Origin: Porticoccus sp.
Lineage (GTDB): Bacteria > Pseudomonadota > Gammaproteobacteria > Pseudomonadales > Porticoccaceae
Reading direction: 5' to 3'
Assembly: GCA_011049795.1 (NCBI GenBank)
Contig: DRHD01000073.1
Coordinates: forward strand, 1 to 6,395
DNA length: 6,395 nt
The position numbers were made by a program, and so were the translations under genes. Below are positions 1 through 6,372 of this stretch, one piece after another. The notes beneath the pieces were generated by a model that was not told the DNA's origin, ran no database searches, and saw only the letters and a list, made by a program, of their open reading frames with translations. Positions within the stretch are counted from its first letter, which is position 1, and every line of letters starts with the position of its first letter.

Positions 1-132
1 GTATTGATGTCACTGGGTATGATGATGGTTCCCCCTGCTACGATTTCACTGCCCTTTAAACTGATGCTATTCGTGCTGGTGGATGGATGGCAGTTAATTA
101 TTGGCTCTCTCGCCCAGAGCTTTCACACTTAA
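1..132 (+). CDS. fliP: Flagellar export gate protein FliP, C-terminal end (partial)
   Basis: Only the last 43 codons and the TAA stop (130-132) are inside the window; the 5' part is cut off by the window edge. The frame reads [20 protein letters not shown] and continues [20 protein letters not shown] before ending FHT. This is the characteristic FliP C-terminus: the GMMMVPP-T-SLPFK motif followed by the last hydrophobic segment and the DGWQL--GSL tail. FliP is an inner-membrane protein; in the family five copies assemble with FliQ and FliR into the helical export gate of the flagellar type III secretion system. fliQ starts 18 bases after the stop, in the usual fliPQR order. The identification is firm; nothing can be said about its start, promoter or signal peptide. 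Confidence 0.95.
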   Translation, partial: VLMSLGMMMVPPATISLPFKLMLFVLVDGWQLIIGSLAQSFHT

Positions 133-150
133 CCGCGATGGAATGAATCA

Positions 151-420
151 ATGACTCCCGAAATGATTATGGATTTGGCCACGCAGGGTATGCGCGTAAC
201 GCTATATCTTGCGGCTCCGCTCTTACTCACAGCCCTGTTTATTGGTCTGACCGTCAGCCTTTTTCAGGCGGTCACCCAGATCAATGAAATGACGTTGTCT
301 TTTATCCCAAAAATCCTCGGTGTTTTTTTAGCACTGGTAATATCCGGCCCCTTTATGTTGGGCCTGATCAGCGAATTTACTAGGACATTATTCTCGAATA
401 TCCCCATGATGGTGGGCTAG
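151..420 (+). CDS. fliQ: Flagellar export gate protein FliQ
   Basis: An 89-residue protein, the normal FliQ length. It has two hydrophobic helices, about residues 17-40 and 52-75, joined by the strongly conserved loop QAVTQINEMTLSFIPKI (residues 39-55), which identifies the family. FliQ is an inner-membrane subunit of the flagellar type III export gate; in characterised systems four copies pack around FliP5-FliR1 and the loop between the helices helps to close the gate. The ATG at 151 is chosen because it gives the standard MTPE-type N-terminus; a weak purine-rich GGAATGA lies at 140-146 ahead of it. The gene sits 18 bases after fliP and 6 bases before fliR, so the three are probably co-transcribed and translationally coupled. 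It appears intact, with nothing unusual. Confidence 0.97.
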   Translation: MTPEMIMDLATQGMRVTLYLAAPLLLTALFIGLTVSLFQAVTQINEMTLSFIPKILGVFLALVISGPFMLGLISEFTRTLFSNIPMMVG

Positions 421-426
421 CCCCCG

Positions 427-1209
427 GTGATTGAAGTCAGCTTTGCTCAAATGGAAGCATGGTTAAGCCTGTTTTTGTGGCCTTTCACCCGGATCACCTC
501 CTTTATTCTTGCCTCGCCAATTTTTGGGCACTCAAGCGTACCGGCTCGGATCAAAATTGGCCTGAGCATTTTCCTTACGATTCTGGTCAGCTCAACACTC
601 CCCCCACTTCCCGCCATCCCTTTTACCTCATGGTCAGGCCTGGGGATATTAACTGAGCAGATTGTTATTGGCCTATCCATGGGCTTGGCCCTGCATATTA
701 TGTTTACTGTCGTTCAAGCTGGAGGGGAATTTATAGGTATGCAGATGGGGCTTGGCTTTGCTTCTTTCTTCTCCCCTGAGACCGGGGCGAACACAATGAT
801 CCTGTCGCGAATACTCTATCTCTTGACCCTGCTCATCTTTATTACACTGGACGCACATCTGATGGTCATTGAAACCATGGCCAATAGCTTTGTCACATTA
901 CCCATTGGTTTTGGTACGCTGAATGCGGGAGCCTTCGAACTTCTGGTACGCTTCGCCAGCACTATTTTTTCCTCTGGCTTACTGTTCGCTATACCCTTGA
1001 TGTCGGCCCTTCTAGTGATCAACCTAGGCATGGGCATACTCAACAGGGCCGCTCCCCAGTTCACCATCTTTTCCATCGGTTTTCCGATCACTCTCGTTAC
1101 TGGAATTTTTCTGTTGTCCATTATCATGGGTGATCTTGGCCGGTTCCTAGAAAGCCTGTTCAGTCAGGGCCTGCAGTTTTTGAATAATCTGATAGAAGCG
1201 ATGAAATAA
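427..1209 (+). CDS. fliR: Flagellar export gate protein FliR
   Basis: A 260-residue, very hydrophobic protein of normal FliR length. About six hydrophobic segments can be seen, near residues 13-33, 42-62, 72-97, 125-150, 175-203 and 212-238. Two family signatures are clear: VPARIKIGLSIFLTI around residues 38-52, and the conserved GILNRAAPQFTIFSIGFP at 203-220. FliR is the single-copy inner-membrane subunit that completes the FliP/FliQ export gate. The start is GTG at 427, six bases after the fliQ stop and without a clear Shine-Dalgarno sequence, so initiation probably relies on coupling to fliQ. The in-frame ATG at 451 (residue 9) is a possible alternative, but the MIEVSFAQMEAWL start resembles known FliR N-termini. 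Unusually, flhB does not follow; the next gene is on the opposite strand. Confidence 0.96.
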   Translation: MIEVSFAQMEAWLSLFLWPFTRITSFILASPIFGHSSVPARIKIGLSIFLTILVSSTLPPLPAIPFTSWSGLGILTEQIVIGLSMGLALHIMFTVVQAGGEFIGMQMGLGFASFFSPETGANTMILSRILYLLTLLIFITLDAHLMVIETMANSFVTLPIGFGTLNAGAFELLVRFASTIFSSGLLFAIPLMSALLVINLGMGILNRAAPQFTIFSIGFPITLVTGIFLLSIIMGDLGRFLESLFSQGLQFLNNLIEAMK

Positions 1210-1224
1210 CGTCGAAGCCTTGAC

Positions 1225-1280
1225 TCCTGTCAGCCGCTCATCTGTGGGCAATCAGCCCAATGGTAAGCGGTGCTACAGGA
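1225..1280. other. Long bulged hairpin in the convergent fliR/flgL gap (possible bidirectional terminator)
   Basis: A nested imperfect inverted repeat. The outer arms are TCCTGT (1225-1230) with ACAGGA (1275-1280). Then AGC (1232-1234) pairs with GCT (1272-1274), CGCT (1235-1238) with AGCG (1266-1269), CAT (1239-1241) with ATG (1260-1262), and TGGGC (1245-1249) with GCCCA (1255-1259) around the loop AATCA. That is 21 base pairs with small one-sided bulges. It starts 15 bases after the fliR stop and lies between two converging genes, where a shared transcription end or mRNA 3'-end protecting structure is expected. Neither side has a long T tract, so it is not a classic intrinsic terminator. 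The pairing is seen directly; the function is inferred. Confidence 0.5.
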
Positions 1281-1294
1281 AAGGTTTCAACCTT
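1281..1294. terminator. Short perfect hairpin downstream of flgL (weak terminator candidate)
   Basis: AAGGTTTCAACCTT is a perfect inverted repeat: AAGGT and ACCTT arms around TTCA, or AAGGTT/AACCTT around two bases. It directly abuts the larger hairpin at 1225-1280 and lies 20 bases past the flgL stop on the minus strand. Read on that strand, the 3' arm runs into only TTT-type sequence and then CC, so the U tract is poor. It may contribute to ending flgKL or fliPQR transcripts together with the neighbouring hairpin, but this is a guess from position. Confidence 0.35.
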
Positions 1295-1314
1295 GTGGTG
1301 GCTGGTGAATCTTA

Positions 1315-2511
1315 TTAAATGAGGCTAAAAAGTGACAGCTTGCTAAGGTCTACAAAGGTTTTTTGTGCCGCCTGTAAGCCCACCTGGCGCATGCTGTATT
1401 CTGATATAGCCTTCACATAATCCAGATCCACTAGCTGAGACAGGGTTTTCTCGTAGGTTAATATTTTATTATCCCCGGCAATATCCACCGCCTCCAGCTC
1501 ATTTAGTCTTGTACCGGTGGAAGCACGCATCGTCAATATGTTATCAACATTGCTATCTAACTTCCGCATTGTCGTGGAAATAGTGTTGGATAGATGGGCT
1601 TTTTCAGCATCTGTTTGAGTTGGGCTTTCCAATGCAGCAATGATCTTCTCAAGGGTCGCAAATATATCAGGATTCATCTGGGAGGCTTTATCAATGGTGA
1701 CACTGTCACCATCGGCAGGAAGGCCATCAAAGGTCACGGACAACCCACCAAAACTAATGGTTTCTCCGGGCTGGTAAGCCACTGGCGCACCGCCATTGAC
1801 GCTGTAGGTCGTGGTCGGGCCGGCCACAGAAAAATCCACGATATAGCCCAACCCATAACCGGGGTCACTGGCATCAATCACGTTGGGCCCGACAAATGTC
1901 AAGCTACCACTATTACCGGCATCCGCTTCAGCCAGGTAACCAGCACCACTTTGAACACTCAGAAATATTGAATCGCCACTGTTGGCAACCTCCATCAGTC
2001 GCGATGAATCAATACGTACTTGACGATCATTACTGTCACCTACATAGGCCACAGTCCCAGTAACATCCTTAACAAAGGGTGCGCTGTTGTCTTGATAACC
2101 ACCAAACAGAAAGTTGCCATTGCCATCAGTGGCATTTGCTTGACCCAATACTGTATCAAGCACACCTCTTAATTCGGTAGCAATTGAGATTCGATCAGAA
2201 TCATTGAGGGTGCCGTTAGCGGCCTGCACCATCAGTGCTTTTGTTTTCACCATGACATCGGTGACACCACTTAATGCATTTTCCTGCAGTGAAAGTGCAT
2301 TAGTCGCACTCAACCTGGCTTCTGCAAACTGCTCAGCGATCGCTTTAGACTGGGTAATACCCAGCGCCTGCGTTGCTGCCTGGGGATCGTCAGAGGGTGT
2401 CAGCATTCGGTTACCCGATGCCATTTTCTGCCCGATTTTGAGAAAATCAGACTGTTGTTTATTAATAGCCGTTGCACTCTGACTAAATATGGTGAGAGAG
2501 CTGATACGCAT
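1315..2511 (-). CDS. flgL: Flagellar hook-associated protein 3 (hook-filament junction protein) FlgL
   Basis: A 398-residue flagellin-family protein. The N-terminal coiled-coil region opens MRISSLTIFSQSATAINKQQ and carries the family stretch IGQKMASGNRMLTPSDDPQA (residues 26-45). The C-terminal helical region (about 285-398) contains YVKAISEYSMRQVGLQAAQK. These termini form the D0/D1 coiled-coil core in the family. Residues about 140-280 are a glycine- and aspartate-rich beta-type surface domain, making the protein longer than the roughly 320-residue enterobacterial FlgL. FlgL sits between FlgK and the first flagellin at the distal end of the hook, outside the cell, and is exported by the type III apparatus, so it has no signal peptide. 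The ATG at 2511 has a good AAGAGGT ribosome binding site overlapping the flgK stop. No flagellin gene follows; the gene instead converges on fliR. Confidence 0.96.
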   Translation of the reverse strand: MRISSLTIFSQSATAINKQQSDFLKIGQKMASGNRMLTPSDDPQAATQALGITQSKAIAEQFAEARLSATNALSLQENALSGVTDVMVKTKALMVQAANGTLNDSDRISIATELRGVLDTVLGQANATDGNGNFLFGGYQDNSAPFVKDVTGTVAYVGDSNDRQVRIDSSRLMEVANSGDSIFLSVQSGAGYLAEADAGNSGSLTFVGPNVIDASDPGYGLGYIVDFSVAGPTTTYSVNGGAPVAYQPGETISFGGLSVTFDGLPADGDSVTIDKASQMNPDIFATLEKIIAALESPTQTDAEKAHLSNTISTTMRKLDSNVDNILTMRASTGTRLNELEAVDIAGDNKILTYEKTLSQLVDLDYVKAISEYSMRQVGLQAAQKTFVDLSKLSLFSLI

Positions 2512-2518
2512 AATTTTA

Positions 2519-2525
2519 ACCTCTT
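2519..2525 (-). promoter_or_regulatory. Ribosome binding site of flgL overlapping the flgK stop
   Basis: On the minus strand the sequence reads AAGAGGT, then TAAAATT, then the flgL ATG, giving a well-placed Shine-Dalgarno sequence. Its first two bases belong to the TAA stop codon of flgK (2524-2526), so ribosomes ending flgK translation reach the flgL initiation site. This supports co-translation of the two junction proteins, which are needed in similar small amounts. Confidence 0.75.
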
Positions 2526-4140
2526 AACGCAGTCCAAGTATGGTGTCTAGGATTGTTCCACCCACTTGGATCACTTTGGCGCTGGCCTGATAATACTGCT
2601 GATAGCGGATAAGATTGGCTGCCTCCTCATCCAGATTTACACCCGACTCTGACTGCTGTAGCGCAAACATTTGACTGGTTAATCCCTCCTGAGCAATCAA
2701 ATTTATCTGAACTATATTGGTCTGATTTCCCACGAACCCGACCAATGAGGCATATGCCTGACTAAGGGTCGCAGAGCTACCAACCAATTTAGATTCCTGT
2801 AGATCCTGAAGTGCCAGCGCATTGCGGTTATCACCACTACCGCTGGCAAAACCCGCTGCAATTTTTTCTGTGTCACTGATCAGGTTATTGATATCTCCCG
2901 CCGCCCCACGGGTTGGTTGTATCTGGTAACGGTCGCCGTCCACCAATAAAGCAGGGTCATCCACGGTCATAATTAAACCATCAAAGGACAACTGATTTGA
3001 GCCATCGAGAGTCGCAGTAAAAGAGGTACCATCGTCCGCTCGAGTAACAATAAATTCATTCGTCGCTGCGTTACTCACCTTAAGATTGTAATCAGTGCCG
3101 GTTAAGGCCGTACCATCAACGAAGGCCGTAGTGATCTCTGCGGTACCGGTATTATTGTTATTACTGTAGGTAACTGGCGCACCAATGGAAAAAAAATCAC
3201 CTCCGGGGTCGCCATTCAGATCGACACCAAGCTGATGCTGAGTATTAAAACCCGAGGCCAAGGACACGGCAATTTCACCAATCTGACTCTGAACCTGGTC
3301 CAGGGTCTCAGAACGAAATGAAAACAACCCCCCGAGGCTACCATTTTCAAACAGGTTTTCACTAAGCTCTTTGATATTACCAGCAGAGTCCTCATAACCC
3401 ACGACTATCCGGGTAGGATCCTCTGCAGAACTTACAGCCTTCAAAGCAAAAGCATCGCTACCCACCACTAAAGACTGACCATTACCAATGGATATGTTGT
3501 AATCATTACCATCCTGAACCACCAAACGCACTTCTATCCGTTCACTTAGCTCGGCAACCAACAGGTCTCGCTGATTAAGTAACGCATTGGGTGGCTCTCC
3601 TGTTTTGGATGTTGCCATAGCAATATCGCGGTTTAATTTAGCAATCAACTCTGCAGCGTTGTTGATCAGATTAATTTCATTATTAATTTGGGCATTGATG
3701 TCTTCTCGCATATCTTGCAGGTAGTCATCAACGGCACGTAGCTGACCGGCAAGTATGTCTGCAGTGCCAATCACTTCTTGACGTGCAGCAGATCCCGACG
3801 GGGTTGCCACTAGGTTTTCAATGGCTGAGAAAAAATTCTGCATCAAGGGCGCTAAACCCGCTTCACTATCGGCGAGCAGGTTATCTATCTGGCTCACCTG
3901 AGTTTCGTAATGCTGTAAACCGGATAGAGCACTTGTCGAACTGTTAAGTTGGGATGCAATAAAATAATTGAACTGGCGTTGTACGTCGGCAACTCGAACG
4001 CCACCGATACCTGTTTCTTCAAACAACGTAAGTTCCCGGTTATACCCAGGAGTATAAACATTGGCGATGTTGTTGCTGGTAGTGTTGAGAGCAACCTGTG
4101 CCGTGTGCAATCCACTGACACCAATGGAGAAAATACTCAT
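2524..4140 (-). CDS. flgK: Flagellar hook-associated protein 1 (hook-filament junction protein) FlgK
   Basis: A 538-residue protein, close to the roughly 550 residues of enterobacterial FlgK. The N-terminus MSIFSIGVSGLHTAQVALNT and the rod/hook-family motif SNNIANVYTPGYNRE (22-36) define the axial-protein D0 region. A long helical stretch follows (about 60-205), then FlgK-typical sequence such as GSLGGLFSFR (267-276) and ASGFNTQHQLGVDLNG (295-310). Residues about 320-410 form a beta-rich variable domain. The C-terminal helix has NLDEEAANLIRYQQYYQASA (502-521), the shared end motif of axial proteins. FlgK is the first junction protein placed on the finished hook. The start is set at ATG 4140, not the adjoining TTG at 4143, because AAGGGGAG is then properly spaced. 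A sigma-28 promoter lies just upstream, and flgL follows after 12 bases. Confidence 0.97.
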   Translation of the reverse strand: MSIFSIGVSGLHTAQVALNTTSNNIANVYTPGYNRELTLFEETGIGGVRVADVQRQFNYFIASQLNSSTSALSGLQHYETQVSQIDNLLADSEAGLAPLMQNFFSAIENLVATPSGSAARQEVIGTADILAGQLRAVDDYLQDMREDINAQINNEINLINNAAELIAKLNRDIAMATSKTGEPPNALLNQRDLLVAELSERIEVRLVVQDGNDYNISIGNGQSLVVGSDAFALKAVSSAEDPTRIVVGYEDSAGNIKELSENLFENGSLGGLFSFRSETLDQVQSQIGEIAVSLASGFNTQHQLGVDLNGDPGGDFFSIGAPVTYSNNNNTGTAEITTAFVDGTALTGTDYNLKVSNAATNEFIVTRADDGTSFTATLDGSNQLSFDGLIMTVDDPALLVDGDRYQIQPTRGAAGDINNLISDTEKIAAGFASGSGDNRNALALQDLQESKLVGSSATLSQAYASLVGFVGNQTNIVQINLIAQEGLTSQMFALQQSESGVNLDEEAANLIRYQQYYQASAKVIQVGGTILDTILGLR

Positions 4141-4145
4141 CAAAC

Positions 4146-4153
4146 TCCCCTTA
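4146..4153 (-). promoter_or_regulatory. Ribosome binding site of flgK that decides the start
   Basis: On the minus strand AAGGGGAG is followed by TT, then TTG (4143-4141) and ATG (4140-4138). The TTG would sit only about two bases from the purine tract, too close for normal initiation. The ATG has a workable spacing and gives the conserved MSIF N-terminus of FlgK. The ATG is therefore preferred. Confidence 0.7.
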
Positions 4154-4172
4154 CCTGGTTATATCCAATATA

Positions 4173-4199
4173 TTATCGACCGTATTTAAAAATTCTTTA
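4173..4199 (-). promoter_or_regulatory. Sigma-28 (FliA) promoter for flgKL
   Basis: Read on the minus strand, the -35 box is TAAAGAAT (4199-4192), the spacer is exactly 11 bases, and the -10 box is GTCGATAA (4180-4173). The established FliA consensus is TAAAGTTT, 11 bases, GCCGATAA, so the match is 6 of 8 and 7 of 8 at the right spacing. Transcription would begin around 4166, leaving a leader of roughly 25 bases before the flgK ATG and its ribosome binding site. In Salmonella flgKL likewise has its own late (class 3) FliA promoter in addition to read-through from upstream flg genes. Activity here is inferred from the match and position. Confidence 0.85.
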
Positions 4200-4222
4200 C
4201 CGAACAATAGGACAGATGTTAC

Positions 4223-5221
4223 TCAACCTGAGGTCAACCCCCCTCGCCCCCGGTTTATCACTGCAATCAATTTTTCAGCATAACGGGGGTCCGTAGCATA
4301 CCCAGCCTCTTGCAGTGCCCATGCAGCTTGTTCAGCATTACCGGCTGTTAACACGTCTTTGTAACGAGCGTTATTGCCAAGCAGTTTCGCGTAATCCTTG
4401 AAAGACTGTTCATAGGAGTCATAGACCCGGAACTTGTCGATCACTTCTGTACGCACACCATTCACATACTCATGGGTGGTCACTGAGGTGGTTCGGCCCT
4501 GCCAGTTGCCACCGGCCTTGATACCAAACAAGTTGAAACTGTTATCACCTTCTGCCGTAGTAATTTTATGTTTCCCCCACCCGGTTTCCAATGCTGCCTG
4601 AGCCAGAATTAATTCTGTAGGGACACCAGTGGCACGACTCGCCTCAGTTGCTGATGGGGCCAAACGACGAAAGAATTCGCTGCTCTCATTTCTGGCATCC
4701 GGGCCGGAGGTGGTGGCCGATATTGAGGGACGGTACGGGTGAGAGCTCGATGTTTCTTCCAGGGCTGACAGCGGGTTATTTTTCAAAGCCACATCACTTC
4801 TTGGCACAGCGCTGGCTACAGGCACTGAACGAACCCGGGTTTCAAAACCTTGTAAATTTTTGGGTGCTATTCGAGGAATATCCGCAAGTGCACTGGCTTC
4901 ATTAATTTTTTCTGACAGCTGCTTCTGGCTGGAAAGACTGGCGATCAATTGATCCGCCAGACCAATACCACGGCCGGCCAGTTCTTGGGACCACTGCTGA
5001 TCCATGATTGATTCGTAGAATTCTGTCTGCGAGCTACCCAGCAAGTCAGACTTGGGGATTGCCGCCCGCATACTCTTTAGCATGGACTGAAAAAAAAGTG
5101 CCTCAAATTGTTGGGTGGCTTCTTTCAGCGCTTCTTCTGTATTATTTTTTGCACCGAGCTTAAGACGGTTCAGCCCCTGAACATCCAGGGCAAACTGTTT
5201 GTCCACTGATCCTACGCTCAT
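4223..5221 (-). CDS. flgJ: Flagellar rod-cap protein and peptidoglycan hydrolase FlgJ
   Basis: A 332-residue two-domain FlgJ (Salmonella FlgJ is 316). Residues about 29-96 are the rod-binding domain, with ATQQFEALFFQSMLKSMR (35-52) and GRGIGLADQLIASL (83-96). A serine- and proline-rich linker (about 100-180) leads to the glucosaminidase-type muramidase domain (about 181-328). There, ILAQAALETGWGKH carries the probable catalytic Glu212, NLFGIKAG follows, and Asp276 in FKDYAKLL matches the second acidic residue (Salmonella Glu184 and Asp248). FlgJ is exported to the periplasm, caps rod assembly and cuts a local hole in peptidoglycan. There is no signal peptide, as expected. The ATG at 5221 shares its A with the flgI TAA stop and has GGAG eight bases ahead. 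The muramidase half is intact. It is followed by an 82-base gap holding the flgKL promoter. Confidence 0.97.
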   Translation of the reverse strand: MSVGSVDKQFALDVQGLNRLKLGAKNNTEEALKEATQQFEALFFQSMLKSMRAAIPKSDLLGSSQTEFYESIMDQQWSQELAGRGIGLADQLIASLSSQKQLSEKINEASALADIPRIAPKNLQGFETRVRSVPVASAVPRSDVALKNNPLSALEETSSSHPYRPSISATTSGPDARNESSEFFRRLAPSATEASRATGVPTELILAQAALETGWGKHKITTAEGDNSFNLFGIKAGGNWQGRTTSVTTHEYVNGVRTEVIDKFRVYDSYEQSFKDYAKLLGNNARYKDVLTAGNAEQAAWALQEAGYATDPRYAEKLIAVINRGRGGLTSG

Positions 5222-6372
5222 TACAGAATCTCCAACTCGGCGCGCAATGAACCGACGGCCTTTAGTGCTTCAATAATCGTCATCAAGTCCTGCGGAGTAG
5301 CCCCAAGTGTATTGAGAGCGGTAACCACTTCCGACAGGTCTGCACCTTCAACCATTTGCAAACTACCAAACTCTTCCTCAATAGTGACCGTACTGCGGGG
5401 AACCACGACTGTTTCTCCCACACGACTGAAGGGAGCTGGCTGGCTCACTTCGGGACGGTTATCAATGGTAATCGTGAGATTTCCATGGGCAACCGCTGCG
5501 GGATACAGGGTCACACGACGATTGAATACCACCGAACCTGTTCGGGAATTAATGACCACCTTGGCTGCCGCTTCACGTGGGTTAATCTCCACATTCTCCA
5601 CTTGTGCCATAAACCCTACCCGGGCATTACTCAACTGCGGCCCTTTTATCTGAATCACTCGGGCATCGAGTGCCGAGGCAACAGGACGATCAAATTCTTT
5701 ATTAAGGGCGGTCACCACCTGTTGAGCCGTGGTGAAGTCCGCTTTTTTCAGTTGTAATTCCAGTAACCCGCCGTTACTTCCCAGCTGTAATGGCACTTCT
5801 TTTTCTACAGTAGCCCCATCACTGATACGACCACCAGCTAACTGATTAATCTGAGTACTACTACCCCCAGACTCGGCTCCTGCCCCGCCCACCAGGACAT
5901 TACCTTGAGCAATGGCATAAATCTGTCCATCGGCACCTTTAAGCGGGGTCATTAATAACGTTCCACCACGCAAACCGCGAGCATTACCTACTGATGACAC
6001 CACCACATCCAATTGCTGCCCCGGGCGGGAAAAAGGTGGCAGTTTGGCAGTGACAATCACCGCGGCTATATTTCGCAGCTGCATATTGGTGCCAGCGGGT
6101 ACGGTGATACCCAACTGAGACAGCATATTGGTCAGACTTTGACCGGCAAAAGGGGCCTGCATGGTTTGGTCGCCGGTTCCATCAAGACCAATCACCAGAC
6201 CGTAGCCAATGAGCGGGTTGTCACGCACGCCTACAAAATTGGCCAAGTCACCCAATCGTTCTGCCATCAGGGTTTGAGAGAAACCAAAACAGATCATACA
6301 AAACCAGAACTGGAGGGATTTTAACTCTCTGCAGTTGGAAAAGATGGTAGAAAATGACATGAACGGTTTCAT
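5221..6372 (-). CDS. flgI: Flagellar P-ring protein FlgI
   Basis: A 383-residue FlgI precursor. Residues 1-37 look like a Sec signal peptide with an unusually long n-region, a hydrophobic core FWFCMICFGFSQTL (22-35) and probable cleavage after LMA, leaving a mature protein of about 346 residues. Family motifs follow: RLGDLANFVGVRDNPLIGYG (39-58), GLVIGLDGTGDQT (58-70), LPPFSRPGQQLDVVVSSVGN (111-130), and near the C-terminus GATPQDLMTIIEALKAVGSLRAEL (357-380). FlgI forms the periplasmic P-ring around the rod at the peptidoglycan layer. The ATG at 6372 is taken as the start, with GGGA eight bases upstream; Met5 is possible but has no ribosome binding site. The mature part contains no cysteine. 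The gene overlaps flgJ by one base and is probably part of a longer flg operon entering from the right edge, where flgH would be expected. Confidence 0.96.
   Translation of the reverse strand: MKPFMSFSTIFSNCRELKSLQFWFCMICFGFSQTLMAERLGDLANFVGVRDNPLIGYGLVIGLDGTGDQTMQAPFAGQSLTNMLSQLGITVPAGTNMQLRNIAAVIVTAKLPPFSRPGQQLDVVVSSVGNARGLRGGTLLMTPLKGADGQIYAIAQGNVLVGGAGAESGGSSTQINQLAGGRISDGATVEKEVPLQLGSNGGLLELQLKKADFTTAQQVVTALNKEFDRPVASALDARVIQIKGPQLSNARVGFMAQVENVEINPREAAAKVVINSRTGSVVFNRRVTLYPAAVAHGNLTITIDNRPEVSQPAPFSRVGETVVVPRSTVTIEEEFGSLQMVEGADLSEVVTALNTLGATPQDLMTIIEALKAVGSLRAELEIL
5230..5233 (-). promoter_or_regulatory. Ribosome binding site of flgJ inside the flgI end, with TAATG stop/start overlap
   Basis: On the minus strand GGAG lies eight bases before the flgJ ATG (5221) and within the last codons of flgI. 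The flgI TAA stop and the flgJ ATG share one A, giving TAATG. This arrangement supports translational coupling of flgI and flgJ and confirms the flgJ start. Confidence 0.7.

Noticed and set aside
816..1127. A 103-codon minus-strand frame within fliR.
   Set aside because: Its composition is that of the reverse complement of a hydrophobic membrane gene; fliR is clearly the real gene.
1225..1280. The bulged hairpin as an integron attC site.
   Set aside because: One-sided bulges are reminiscent of attC, but the required GTTRRRY and RYYYAAC core boxes are absent at the ends and no gene cassette is present.
4141..4143. TTG start codon for flgK giving an N-terminus MMSIF.
   Set aside because: The neighbouring ATG at 4140 fits the ribosome binding site spacing and the conserved MSIF start.
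3949..4296. A 115-codon plus-strand reading frame across the flgK start, the flgKL promoter and the flgJ end.
   Set aside because: It is antisense to two well-supported genes, has no recognisable family features and no convincing ribosome binding site; it looks like a chance frame.
4716..4723. GCCGATAT on the plus strand, resembling a sigma-28 -10 box.
   Set aside because: No TAAAG-like -35 box lies 11 bases upstream, and the site is antisense inside flgJ with no downstream plus-strand gene.
5312..5757. Two overlapping plus-strand frames of 113 and 133 codons opposite flgI.
   Set aside because: Both are antisense shadows of a conserved FlgI coding region, without domain signals.
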